64,000 nucleotides of DNA from Terebella lapidaria (taxonomy: Eukaryota > Annelida > Polychaeta > Terebellida > Terebellidae): contig OX424562.1 of assembly GCA_949152475.1 (NCBI GenBank), forward strand, positions 24,428,209 to 24,492,208. Direction: 5' to 3'. The notes under the pieces are model-generated. The model worked only from the letters and a program-made list of their open reading frames with translations. It searched no databases and was not told the DNA's origin. A program made the position numbers and the translations under genes. This document shows, one piece after another, positions 1-7,237 of this stretch. Numbering within the stretch: the stretch's first letter is position 1; each line of letters begins with the position of its first letter.

Positions 1-489
1 TTTATGTAACTCCCGCTCGTTGTGATTCGAGAGCCGTCACTAAATTGGTGTCCCCCAACGCTGGTGTATCATCACTCCGTAGCTTACCGGCTTCACTCAG
101 GCAAGAAGCAACTCAGATGTAAATAAATGGAAGATTTATACACATCAAATCAACTTACAATTGTATGGCTGGTCACCCACGTGACGTACAAATATGAAGT
201 TCAGACATGGAGCACTGTATGATCACATTTCAAAAATAAATAGTGCACGAGGGCACAACTAAAAAGAGTTCTTAGCCGGCGGCGTCTCTCTGTCCCTTCC
301 CGTTGAAGTTTCCCGTCCCGTTTAGTCGAATGGTTTCTCCAGGTAGTCGGTCTAATCCCGGTTGACTCTAAGGCCCTGAAGAAGGAGTCGTCCGCACGGA
401 GTTCGTCGAGTCCCTTGGCTGTGGCGGTGACGATCTCCCCACGGTCGATGTCGCTGTTGCAGTGCTCTCAGAGCGGCCGTCCGCTCTCC

Positions 490-498
490 CTTATATAG
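490..498 (-). promoter_or_regulatory. TATA box of the 3' LTR
   Basis: On the minus strand the sequence is CTATATAAG. It lies just downstream of the tandem motif array, in the order expected for an LTR promoter (upstream elements, then TATA). The identical 9-mer occurs at 7794-7802 in the other LTR and at 2072-2080 inside the element. Confidence 0.55.
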
Positions 499-519
499 CC
501 AGGGTGGCTGCGCGCGCAT

Positions 520-765
520 CTTCGTCCGCGAACGTATCTTCCGCACTCTTCTCCACGTGGTGAAGACTGCGTCCGCGAACGGTTCTTCCGCGAAGGCTCC
601 TCTTCCGCGAACGGTGCTTCCGCGACTGATGCTTCCGCTTATGATGCTTCCGCAATCGTGCTTCCGCGAACGGTTCTTCCACGAACGATGCTTCCGCTGA
701 TGATGCTTCCGCAATCGTGCTTCCGCGAACGGTTCTTCCGCGAACGGTGTCTTCGCAAGTGGACT
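520..765 (-). repeat. CTTCCGCGAACG motif array in the 3' LTR
   Basis: About fifteen imperfect units with core CTTCCGC(GAACGG), spaced roughly 12-20 bases apart. Variants include CTTCCGCAATCG and CTTCCGCTTATGATG. The array also opens reading frames of SRKH-type repeats on the minus strand, which I treat as a by-product of the DNA repeat. Confidence 0.85.
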
Positions 766-828
766 TTGTAGATCACGTGACCGTTCCTAACGAACGTTTC
801 AGCGCGGCAGTTGCATGGTTTTGTTACA

Positions 829-842
829 ACTCCACCCTTTCT
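829..842 (-). other. Polypurine tract
   Basis: Immediately before the 3' LTR the minus strand reads AGAAAGGGTGGAGT, a purine-rich run abutting the TGTAAC of the LTR. This is the expected position for the plus-strand primer of a retroelement. Confidence 0.7.
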
Positions 843-948
843 GGAGATCAACGTCCCCGTTGATCCTTTCTCTCTCTTCTTTTCTCTTCTTCCTCCTTCT
901 TCGTCTTTTCCTGCCTGTCTGTTGTTTACAGGGCTCTCTCCCTCCACT

Positions 949-2037
949 TCACTGGCGATCCACCTCGCTTTCGGACGTCTCCGCCAGCCTGTCCCGAGTG
1001 TCTGTATATGCTCGGAGCTGTTCCCGGAGCAGCTTGGTCTCTCGGACGTGGGCTCGCAGCTCCTTCCGGTGGCTCTTCTCTCGTTGAGAGGCCTCCCCTC
1101 GCAGCTGCAGCACCTCGGCCTCGAGCTGTCTCTGCTCCTCCTTGGCTTGGAGCCGAGCCTCCGCTTGGGTGAGGTGGCGTCGTCCCATGGCTATCGTGGA
1201 TGCCAGGTCCTCCAGGGCCTTCTCTCCGGCAGTGACCGCTCTGCCCAGGCCCTCCACATACGGTCGCAGTTGGTCCTCCTCCTCCGGAACGGGCTTGAGG
1301 TACCAACTCAGGTCTAGGGGCTTGTAGGTAGGGGCCGAGTCTCTGGGAACGGGGGGTCCGTCGTCCTCGGGGGTGGGGGCCTCCGGGGATTCCGCCTCTC
1401 TCCGCTCCTGCTGAGACTCCGGTTCCTCTTCGCTATTCGGGGGGTCGTCCTCGGGGTCTGGGGCGTCCTCTGACCTGGGGGCGTCCTCCCGGGGGCTTGA
1501 CGGCGTGGAGCTGGTCGTCCCGCTGGCCGCAAAGCTGACAGTCTTCAGCTCAGGGGCAGACACAGTAGTCGGACCATCTCGGGGGTCGGACACGGGCGTG
1601 TCGGTCGTCGTCCTCCTCCGTCCTGGCTTGAGGGTGTTGCCGCTGGCATGCGACGTCTCATGCCGGTCTCTGTCAGCTCGGCGGGCGAATCGCTGGCTGC
1701 ACATCTTGCAGAGGTGCCGCCCCTCCTTCTGCGTGTGTTTGGTCGCCACGTGTCGGCTAAAGTTGGATGCCGTCACGTGGATCCGGCAGGGGCTGCACCA
1801 GCGTCGCCCTCTCTCGGTGGACAACTTCCGGGCAGGGGACCGTCGACCTCCTCGGGGCTCCTCACGACGCTCCCGGCTCCTCGAGCGCTCCCGCTTCCGG
1901 TCAGGCTTGGTAGGTGGGTCGCTCATCTTGTCGACTTCAAGGGGCAGAAAGTCAGCCAAGTCGAAATCTGGAACGTCCCCGAAATCTTCGTCTGCAAATG
2001 CGGGTATCTCAATGATCTGCAGAGTTGGTGTGTTCAT
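949..2037 (-). CDS. Accessory ORF: two C2H2 zinc fingers plus coiled coil
   Basis: 362 residues, between the pol remnant and the 3' LTR. The N-terminus is acidic, followed by an Arg/Ser-rich basic stretch (about residues 45-75). One finger of form CxxC-x11-H-x4-H lies near residues 81-101 and a classical CxxC-x12-H-x3-H finger near 109-130. A Pro/Glu-rich middle leads to a charged heptad-like helix (about 265-350). It has no membrane segment, so it does not look like an envelope. C2H2 fingers and a coil suggest a nucleic-acid-binding, self-associating protein; that is inference. A TATATAAG box lies only 35 bases upstream of the ATG, so a private transcript is possible. If the 5' leader is too short, initiation could occur at the next in-frame ATG near 1926. 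I do not recognise a named family. Confidence 0.7.
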   Translation of the reverse strand: MNTPTLQIIEIPAFADEDFGDVPDFDLADFLPLEVDKMSDPPTKPDRKRERSRSRERREEPRGGRRSPARKLSTERGRRWCSPCRIHVTASNFSRHVATKHTQKEGRHLCKMCSQRFARRADRDRHETSHASGNTLKPGRRRTTTDTPVSDPRDGPTTVSAPELKTVSFAASGTTSSTPSSPREDAPRSEDAPDPEDDPPNSEEEPESQQERREAESPEAPTPEDDGPPVPRDSAPTYKPLDLSWYLKPVPEEEDQLRPYVEGLGRAVTAGEKALEDLASTIAMGRRHLTQAEARLQAKEEQRQLEAEVLQLRGEASQREKSHRKELRAHVRETKLLREQLRAYTDTRDRLAETSESEVDRQ

Positions 2038-2071
2038 GGTTGAAGTGATGACGGAATCGTAGGCCGGCCTG

Positions 2072-2080
2072 CTTATATAG
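2072..2080 (-). promoter_or_regulatory. Internal TATA box before the accessory ORF
   Basis: CTATATAAG on the minus strand, identical to the LTR TATA box. A motif array lies upstream (2145-2265) and the ATG of the finger-protein ORF 35 bases downstream. This arrangement copies the LTR promoter layout. Confidence 0.45.
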
Positions 2081-2144
2081 AAAAGGCGCGGACCAGGGAT
2101 CTGGGGGAAAAAGCATTGTCGTGGAACGAAATAACGTTTTTCGC

Positions 2145-2265
2145 TTGCTTCCGCGAACGGTTCTTCCGCGAACGCTGCTTCCGCGAACGTGCTTCCGCGA
2201 ACGGTACTTCCGCGAACGCTGCTTCCGCGAACGCTGCTTCCGTGAACGGTTCTTCCGCGAACGCT
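2145..2265 (-). repeat. Second CTTCCGCGAACG array
   Basis: Eight near-perfect units of CTTCCGCGAACG(G/C)T, about 12-16 bases apart, outside any recognised protein domain. The units are more regular than those in the LTR. Confidence 0.85.
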
Positions 2266-2276
2266 CCCGTCGTCGT

Positions 2277-2684
2277 TTACATCGTTTGGACTGCATTCCC
2301 GCTGTTTTCCACTCGTCCCTCGTCATCACTGGGGGTCCGGACTGGGGTCACATCGTCCGGATTGGGTATCCAGGCGTCGGTTTCAGGGGTAAACCAGCAC
2401 CTTTTTATATTGTCGATGGTCCCGGGCTCCAGAATATCCATCGCCACCCTTTCTAGCCGATGGCTCACCGGTCGTGGGGGGCTCCGGTCTTCAGGTAGGG
2501 ACTCCTCGGTCGGCTCTGCAGTCGTCCTCGGGTCCTCCTGGCGGCGCACCTCCCAGATCTGGAATATCCCGACTCCATCTCCGCAAAAGTGATCTTCCAT
2601 CAAAGGCTCAACAGGGACCTCCAATACGATGTTGACTTGAGGTCCTCCTGGGCTCCATCCTTCTCCGCTGATCGGAGGAAGCAA
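2277..2684 (-). CDS. Pol-tail-like ORF of the LTR element
   Basis: A 135-residue acidic, Pro-rich open frame after the pol deletion. One stretch, PVSHRLERVAMDILEP, faintly resembles the segment that opens a Gypsy integrase core (a 'WERVAMDI.GP'-type pattern), but catalytic residues are absent. It may be the fused remnant of integrase and the pol C-terminus, or an unrelated spacer ORF. I do not assign a function. Confidence 0.35.
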   Translation of the reverse strand: MLPPISGEGWSPGGPQVNIVLEVPVEPLMEDHFCGDGVGIFQIWEVRRQEDPRTTAEPTEESLPEDRSPPRPVSHRLERVAMDILEPGTIDNIKRCWFTPETDAWIPNPDDVTPVRTPSDDEGRVENSGNAVQTM

Positions 2685-2739
2685 ATCCTCATCAGAGAAG
2701 TCCTCCAGGGGTAGGGGACACTCCTCCTGAGTTGGACAG

Positions 2740-2905
2740 GCCTCCTCTTCTCCTTTGGGTCTTGCTATGCTTCATATCAGGGTACACCAGCAGGGGGCGC
2801 TCGGTCAGAGGTTGACGCAGCGCCTCGAACACCTGCTGATGAGCCTCGCTCCAATGGTTGTCGAACTCCAACTCCGTCGTCCTTCTGATAAGATGTCAAA
2901 TCTTT
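2740..2905 (-). pseudogene. Remnant of the Gypsy RT/RNase H connection
   Basis: In a frame different from the protease ORF, the minus strand reads HQQVFEALRQPLTERPLLVY. This is typical of the region linking RT to RNase H in Gypsy pol ('F..LK..LT..PVL.YPD'). The RT palm before it and the RNase H core after it are missing. The piece therefore marks two deletion junctions, near 2880-2895 and near 2755. Confidence 0.7.
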
Positions 2906-2912
2906 CGTCGAC

Positions 2913-4592
2913 TCAAGGCAGAGGGTACGCATCCTTCCGGGTGACTTCATTTAGACGGCGGTTGTTGACACAACTGACGACCTCCACCTCCTTCTCCGTC
3001 AAGTCCGGATGCATTCCCTCCAGGAGCGGTTCTAAATGCTCCGGGCACTCTGGTGTCTTCGTCGACGATTCTGCGTGCATGGCGTGCACTCTGGTTTCGG
3101 GCTGCTCAGGCGTCCGGTTCCGCCACTTGGTGGAGTTTGGTGTAAGGGGCTCATGCTCCCTCCCGCTCTCCTCCCGGTACCACTGTTCCCTTTTAGGTTC
3201 ATTCTGGGTTGTTTTCCCTCCATCGGGACGAAATCCCAGGTCGATCACGGCCTCTATTCCGTGAAGCTCGGCTAGGATGGTCCCCATCAGCACAGTGCAA
3301 GCTCCAGCGCCGGCGTTCAGAAGTACCACCGGTACCAGGCGTCCTCGGGGTCGTACCAGGGCTCGTCCCACTACGAGGGGGTCGTCCTCCAACGGCTCTC
3401 TTGCGGACTGCACGAGGCCGGCCTTCGGAACTCCTCCCTCACTTCCTGTCAGCTTGAGGTCCACCATCATCTCTGAAAAGGGTGGCAAGACGACCGTCTC
3501 CTCCGTCACCAGTGTGTAGACGGCGTCCTCGTGGCCCGAGCTCATCACTACGGTAGTGTCGCCCACCTGCCACTCGCCCTTACGCAGATCCAGCTGTCCC
3601 CCAATCTGTTGAAGTACATCAAGCCCCAACACTCCCGGGATCCCTAGTTTGGCTACCAGTACATCTGCCGACACGAGTCGTGTGCCCAGTAGAAGTTGAA
3701 CTGTCATCTCTCCTTGAACCTGTAAGTAGTCTCCGGTTGCTGCCCGTAACCTTATTCTCGTCTGCCTTATCATTGCTTTATGTTCGTCATCCATTTGGTC
3801 GAAGAGACACTCGTCCAGAACGGTGGAAGAGGCACCCGTGTCCACCAACATACGAGTCGCCTTCCCCATAACGTGGCACGCCGCATACCACGCCAATGTG
3901 CCTCGGGCACCGGCTGACAGCGACACCACCTGGCCATTTCTGTCAATCTTAAGAGAGCTGCCACTCTCCTCAGGGACGCCGCCCTGGATAAGTACTGAGT
4001 CGTCCACCCACAGTGATGCACCACCCTGGTCCTCTCTGTCAGTCTTAAGGGAATCACTCCCCTCGGAACCGCCGCTCCGGATAAGTAATGAGTCGTCCAC
4101 CAGCAATAGCTGCTGCGCTGGCCCCTTGGTCATTCCGCTCCACCGGCCCTCCGTCTCCTCTTTCACGGCCGCTTGTGGTTCAGTTGCATAGGGGGGTCCC
4201 TGCTGTTTCGCAGCCTCCAGCCTCAAGGTTGTAACCTGTTGGTTCTCCTTGCTGCTAGCAGAAACCTCGTTGATGTCTCCGTGGGTCCCCAGACGCTCCA
4301 CGGCTCCATCGGTCTGCATTTCGTCGACGTCTCCGCGGGGCATTAGACGCTCCACGGCTCCATCGGTTTGCTGTACATTGGCACTCCCGTCTGTGTTGAC
4401 AGGCTTGCCCTCCAAATAGTCGAGAATTCGATCCTCGAGCTCCTCCTGTGCCCATCCAGTTACTTCGGATGCACACCGGAAAAACCTATTAAAAATCTGT
4501 GAAACTAAAAATTCCCCCCTGGCAATGTGTTCTTCACGTCTTCGTCGAGCTTCTCGCCTGTGAAGCCGTGCACACACCTGCCAATGGCCCAT
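2913..4592 (-). CDS. Retropepsin-type protease frame ending at the start of RT
   Basis: 559 residues. The N-terminal half is low complexity, with a duplicated motif around DGAVERL and repeated VDDS.LI segments. The aspartic protease domain starts near residue 245 with the active-site triplet in LVDTGASSTVLD, and a flap and a GLDVL segment follow. Downstream a dUTPase-like or linker stretch of unclear identity leads to NNRRLNEVTRKDAYPLP, the first conserved RT block. The frame then stops at TGA where CGA (Arg) is usual, and the rest of RT is gone. It could still supply an active protease to mature its own Gag. It probably follows gag by frameshift or readthrough; the two frames are separated by only 23 bases. 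Confidence 0.8.
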   Translation of the reverse strand: MGHWQVCARLHRREARRRREEHIARGEFLVSQIFNRFFRCASEVTGWAQEELEDRILDYLEGKPVNTDGSANVQQTDGAVERLMPRGDVDEMQTDGAVERLGTHGDINEVSASSKENQQVTTLRLEAAKQQGPPYATEPQAAVKEETEGRWSGMTKGPAQQLLLVDDSLLIRSGGSEGSDSLKTDREDQGGASLWVDDSVLIQGGVPEESGSSLKIDRNGQVVSLSAGARGTLAWYAACHVMGKATRMLVDTGASSTVLDECLFDQMDDEHKAMIRQTRIRLRAATGDYLQVQGEMTVQLLLGTRLVSADVLVAKLGIPGVLGLDVLQQIGGQLDLRKGEWQVGDTTVVMSSGHEDAVYTLVTEETVVLPPFSEMMVDLKLTGSEGGVPKAGLVQSAREPLEDDPLVVGRALVRPRGRLVPVVLLNAGAGACTVLMGTILAELHGIEAVIDLGFRPDGGKTTQNEPKREQWYREESGREHEPLTPNSTKWRNRTPEQPETRVHAMHAESSTKTPECPEHLEPLLEGMHPDLTEKEVEVVSCVNNRRLNEVTRKDAYPLP

Positions 4593-4615
4593 ACGGTTGG
4601 GGGCTGGTATGAGCC

Positions 4616-7174
4616 CTACTGGTTTTCCGACTCCTCGTCTGTCAAACTGTTCCGCTCACCAATCTCCTCGATTAGTCGACTCAAGCGCTCCTCCTTGGTC
4701 CGAGGTGGCGGCCGATCTGGACACTGGTACTTCCGATGACCCGGCTTCCCACAGTACCAACAGTCATCTGGTCCCGGCCTAGCGCTTGGTCCCTTGTTCT
4801 CAGCAGTGGCGGCCCTCGGCTTGATGGATAGCACCTGCTCACACAGCTCGATTAGTCGATCCAGCTTCCTGTCTTGGCTCTCAAAGAGCCCCTTGAAGTA
4901 GGGAAGTCTGGGTAGACCCGCTACGTTCGGCTGGTTGCTCTGCTGCCCACTGGTGGTAATCTCGCCTCCCTGCTGGTTCTTCAACAGCTGTAGGACCCGT
5001 CCTAGAGCTGGCTCGGAGTCCTCCGACTCTATGGACATCACCGGCTTCCCAGGCTTGGGTTTGACACATTCGTACTGGGTCACGAACGCTATGGCCTCCT
5101 CCATGGTCTTCATCTTCCTCATGAGCGCCATCACCTTCATGTCCCCATCTGGATGGCCCTTCCAGAAGTGGTCTAAGGCGATAGCCTCCTGAGCTGCGGA
5201 GTTCAGATCCGGATAACCACGGCCGGCCAGTCGCTGCAACTCATAGCCGTACTGCTGGGGTGTCTCTGCCTTCCTGCGGGTTCTCTGTCCCAAGGTCGCC
5301 TTGTAGGACTCCTCCTGACAGTCAGGGTCGAATCGTAGGGTCAGCTTGTCGGTCAGAACGTCGATGTCCCTCCGGTCTGCAGGACTCAGGCTGGTCAGCA
5401 TTCGTCGCGCCTCTCCTGTCAAGCTCCCGGCTAAGTAGACGCCCTGTTCCCGCTTGCTCCATCCGTTGACCTCTGCGATGACGTCAAAGTGGGCCCGGTA
5501 CACCGGCCACTCTATGGAAGTCCCATCGAACTTGTCAGGGGTCAGCATCTTCCGGTTCCTTCTGCCGTTCTGATTCCAGGCTGTGCTGTCCTCGGACGAC
5601 GAGTCCTCCTGCCTCCGTCTCGGCCTAGGGCTTCGTCGGTGCAGCGGCGGTCCCCGCCTCGGTGGTCTCCTCCCCCGTCCTGGGTAACCATGGCTGCTCT
5701 CGGTCCCTCCATCAGATGAAGGCCCCTCATCGCCCGATGATGAGAAAGGGTGCTGTCTCCGGCCTCCCTGGGTGACTGAAATAGAAGCTGGATTTCTCCA
5801 GGAGGCTGGCTGTCTCGGTTGTCGACTGGGTGAAGACCCCTCTCTTCCGCGAACGCTGTCTTCCGCGAACCCTCCGCGAACACTGTCTTCCGCGAACCTT
5901 CCGCGAACGGACTCTTCCGCCAACAGCTCCCGAAGAAGTTCTTCCGCGAACAGGCCTCTTCCGCGAACGCCGTCTTCCGCGAGTCTTCCGCGAACGGGCT
6001 CGTCCGCCAAGATGTCTCGGAGACGTCCCTCCACAAAAGATGCACGTCCGCGAACGCCATCTTCCGCGAGTCTTCCGCGAACCGGCTCATCCGCGAATGG
6101 TCTTCCCCGTCTACTCTGAAAAACTGGAAAGGAAGATTGGTCGCCTGGATCACTCCTTTCGTCGAGCCGCCGTCTGGGTGAAAACTCCTCTCTTCCGCGA
6201 ACACTCTCTTCCGCGAGTCGTCCTCGTCCGCGAACGTGGTCGTCCGCGAAGGGCCCTCCCCGGTCACAAGCGTCCTCGTCACCAAAGACTCCCCCTCGCC
6301 CACGAGCCCGTTCATCCACGAAGGATCCCCGGCTGCAAGCGTCCCTGTCGCCGAAGAATGCCTCTCGTCCGCGAATGTTCTCTTCCGCGAAAAGTCCTCT
6401 CCCTCTCGAGCTGCTCTCTTGGGTCGGAGCCCAAGTAACCCGTCCTCCAGTCACTCCCGTTTGTCGACTCGTCACACCCGACCGCTGCCCTGTTGCACCA
6501 GACTGCTGCTCTGTTGCACCAGACTGCTGCTGGGACTGGTCCCAAAGCCGTCTCAATGCTGCATTCTCTGGAGGTGCCACACTTGGACTCTGCTCCGGTA
6601 GCTGTAGCCGATCCCTCCTCGCCCAGATTTCGCCGTCCTCCCCGTCCAGATTGACGCACTCCGGTCCCAGCACTCGTCGGAACTCGGGGCCCCTCCTAAC
6701 GCTCTCAAGGTAGGTTGACCTCTCCCTGTCTCGATCGTGCTGCCACCCAGAGTCGTGTCTGAAAAGAAAACGGTTGTCGGGTGTCTGGCTCCGGGGTCTC
6801 TGTTGACTAGTCGACTGGCCCATGGAAGGTCTCGACCTCCCTGGTTGCTCCTCACTCGTCGAAACGTCCCGTCTACCCCTGGCTGTGAAGCTGCTCTTCC
6901 GCGAACGGTCGTCTTCCGCGAACGTTGTCTTCCGCGAACGGTCGTCGGCCTCTTCCGCCAAGGTCGTCTTCCGCGAACGGTGGTCGTCCGCGAACGTCTT
7001 CCGCGAACGGTCGTCTTCCGCGAACGTCTTCCGCGAACGGTCGTCTCCCTCTTCCGCAAAGGTCGGCTTCCGCGAACCGCTGTCTTCCTCGTCCGCAAGT
7101 GAGGCCGTCCGCGAAGAGTCTTCCTCTTCACCTCCTGTCTTCCCTGGGGCAGTTTCGTCGTTTTCGCCGGACAT
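4616..7174 (-). CDS. gag: Gag polyprotein with capsid and CCHC knuckle
   Basis: 852 residues from the ATG at 7174. The frame is open further upstream to 7276, but that stretch crosses the primer-binding site and LTR end, so the internal ATG is preferred. Residues ~40-430 are dominated by RGR/FAEDSVRGR/RSRKTTF repeats encoded by the CTTCCGCGAACG DNA motif. A Gly/Arg/Ser-rich linker follows. The capsid-like domain (about 540-700) starts at MLTPDKFDG with the W..Y..HF pattern of Gypsy Gag. A C-x2-C-x4-H-x4-C knuckle (CWYCGKPGHRKYQC) lies near 803-816. The frame is intact over 2.5 kb, consistent with recent activity. The N-terminal repeat expansion makes the protein unusually long for a Gypsy Gag. 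Confidence 0.85.
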   Translation of the reverse strand: MSGENDETAPGKTGGEEEDSSRTASLADEEDSGSRKPTFAEEGDDRSRKTFAEDDRSRKTFADDHRSRKTTLAEEADDRSRKTTFAEDDRSRKSSFTARGRRDVSTSEEQPGRSRPSMGQSTSQQRPRSQTPDNRFLFRHDSGWQHDRDRERSTYLESVRRGPEFRRVLGPECVNLDGEDGEIWARRDRLQLPEQSPSVAPPENAALRRLWDQSQQQSGATEQQSGATGQRSGVTSRQTGVTGGRVTWAPTQESSSRGRGLFAEENIRGREAFFGDRDACSRGSFVDERARGRGGVFGDEDACDRGGPFADDHVRGRGRLAEESVRGREEFSPRRRLDERSDPGDQSSFPVFQSRRGRPFADEPVRGRLAEDGVRGRASFVEGRLRDILADEPVRGRLAEDGVRGRGLFAEELLRELLAEESVRGRFAEDSVRGGFAEDSVRGREGSSPSRQPRQPASWRNPASISVTQGGRRQHPFSSSGDEGPSSDGGTESSHGYPGRGRRPPRRGPPLHRRSPRPRRRQEDSSSEDSTAWNQNGRRNRKMLTPDKFDGTSIEWPVYRAHFDVIAEVNGWSKREQGVYLAGSLTGEARRMLTSLSPADRRDIDVLTDKLTLRFDPDCQEESYKATLGQRTRRKAETPQQYGYELQRLAGRGYPDLNSAAQEAIALDHFWKGHPDGDMKVMALMRKMKTMEEAIAFVTQYECVKPKPGKPVMSIESEDSEPALGRVLQLLKNQQGGEITTSGQQSNQPNVAGLPRLPYFKGLFESQDRKLDRLIELCEQVLSIKPRAATAENKGPSARPGPDDCWYCGKPGHRKYQCPDRPPPRTKEERLSRLIEEIGERNSLTDEESENQ
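5839..6400 (-). repeat. CTTCCGCGAACG array inside gag (C-proximal block)
   Basis: Irregular units based on CTTCCGCGAAC, alternating with CGTCCGCGAACG variants, all inside the gag frame. On the coding strand they give FAED/FADE/VRGR repeats. Spacing stays in register with codons. Confidence 0.8.
6890..7115 (-). repeat. CTTCCGCGAACG array inside gag (N-proximal block)
   Basis: Roughly a dozen units, near-identical to those in the LTR, starting about 60 bases after the gag ATG. They encode DDRSRKTTFAE-type repeats. Confidence 0.8.
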
Positions 7175-7216
7175 GAGTGATGCTGAGGTTCGTTCCCTGG
7201 CAGTAGACCCTCGGGG

Positions 7217-7234
7217 ATCCTGGTCACGGCACCA
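7217..7234 (-). other. tRNA primer-binding site
   Basis: On the minus strand TGGTGCCGTGACCAGGAT begins three bases after the LTR end. Its complement ends in GGTCACGGCACCA, which has the CCA tail of a tRNA 3' end. This site fixes the inner LTR boundary at 7238 and rules out the gag ATG at 7276. Confidence 0.75.
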
Positions 7235-7237
7235 AGT

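Larger units (their letters stand above)
1..828 (-). repeat. 3' LTR, truncated by the window start
   Basis: Positions 1-828 repeat 7305-8132 without visible indels. The plus-strand end reads GTTACA, the inverse of the TGTAAC that opens the LTR on the minus strand. By comparison with the other LTR about 67 bases are missing to the left. It carries a minus-strand TATA box (CTATATAAG, 490-498) and, upstream of it in the transcription direction, an array of CTTCCGCGAACG-like units (about 520-765). Confidence 0.9.

Noticed and set aside
352..714. Minus-strand frames rich in SRKHRSRKN in both LTRs (also 7656-8018 and 2009-2329)
   Set aside because: They are produced by the DNA motif array in several frames, lack domains and sit in promoter positions. 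I treat them as by-products.
520..765. Array resembling a CRISPR or regularly spaced repeat
   Set aside because: Units are short, spacing is irregular, there are no unique spacers, and the context is a eukaryotic LTR.
811..2062. Long plus-strand frames (811-1317, 1505-2062, 1648-2043)
   Set aside because: They are antisense shadows of the GC-rich accessory ORF on the minus strand.
3430..3760. dUTPase domain after the protease in the LTR element
   Set aside because: A segment around VLPPFSEMMVDLKLTG is suggestive of a beta-rich domain, but the dUTPase motifs are not clear enough to call.
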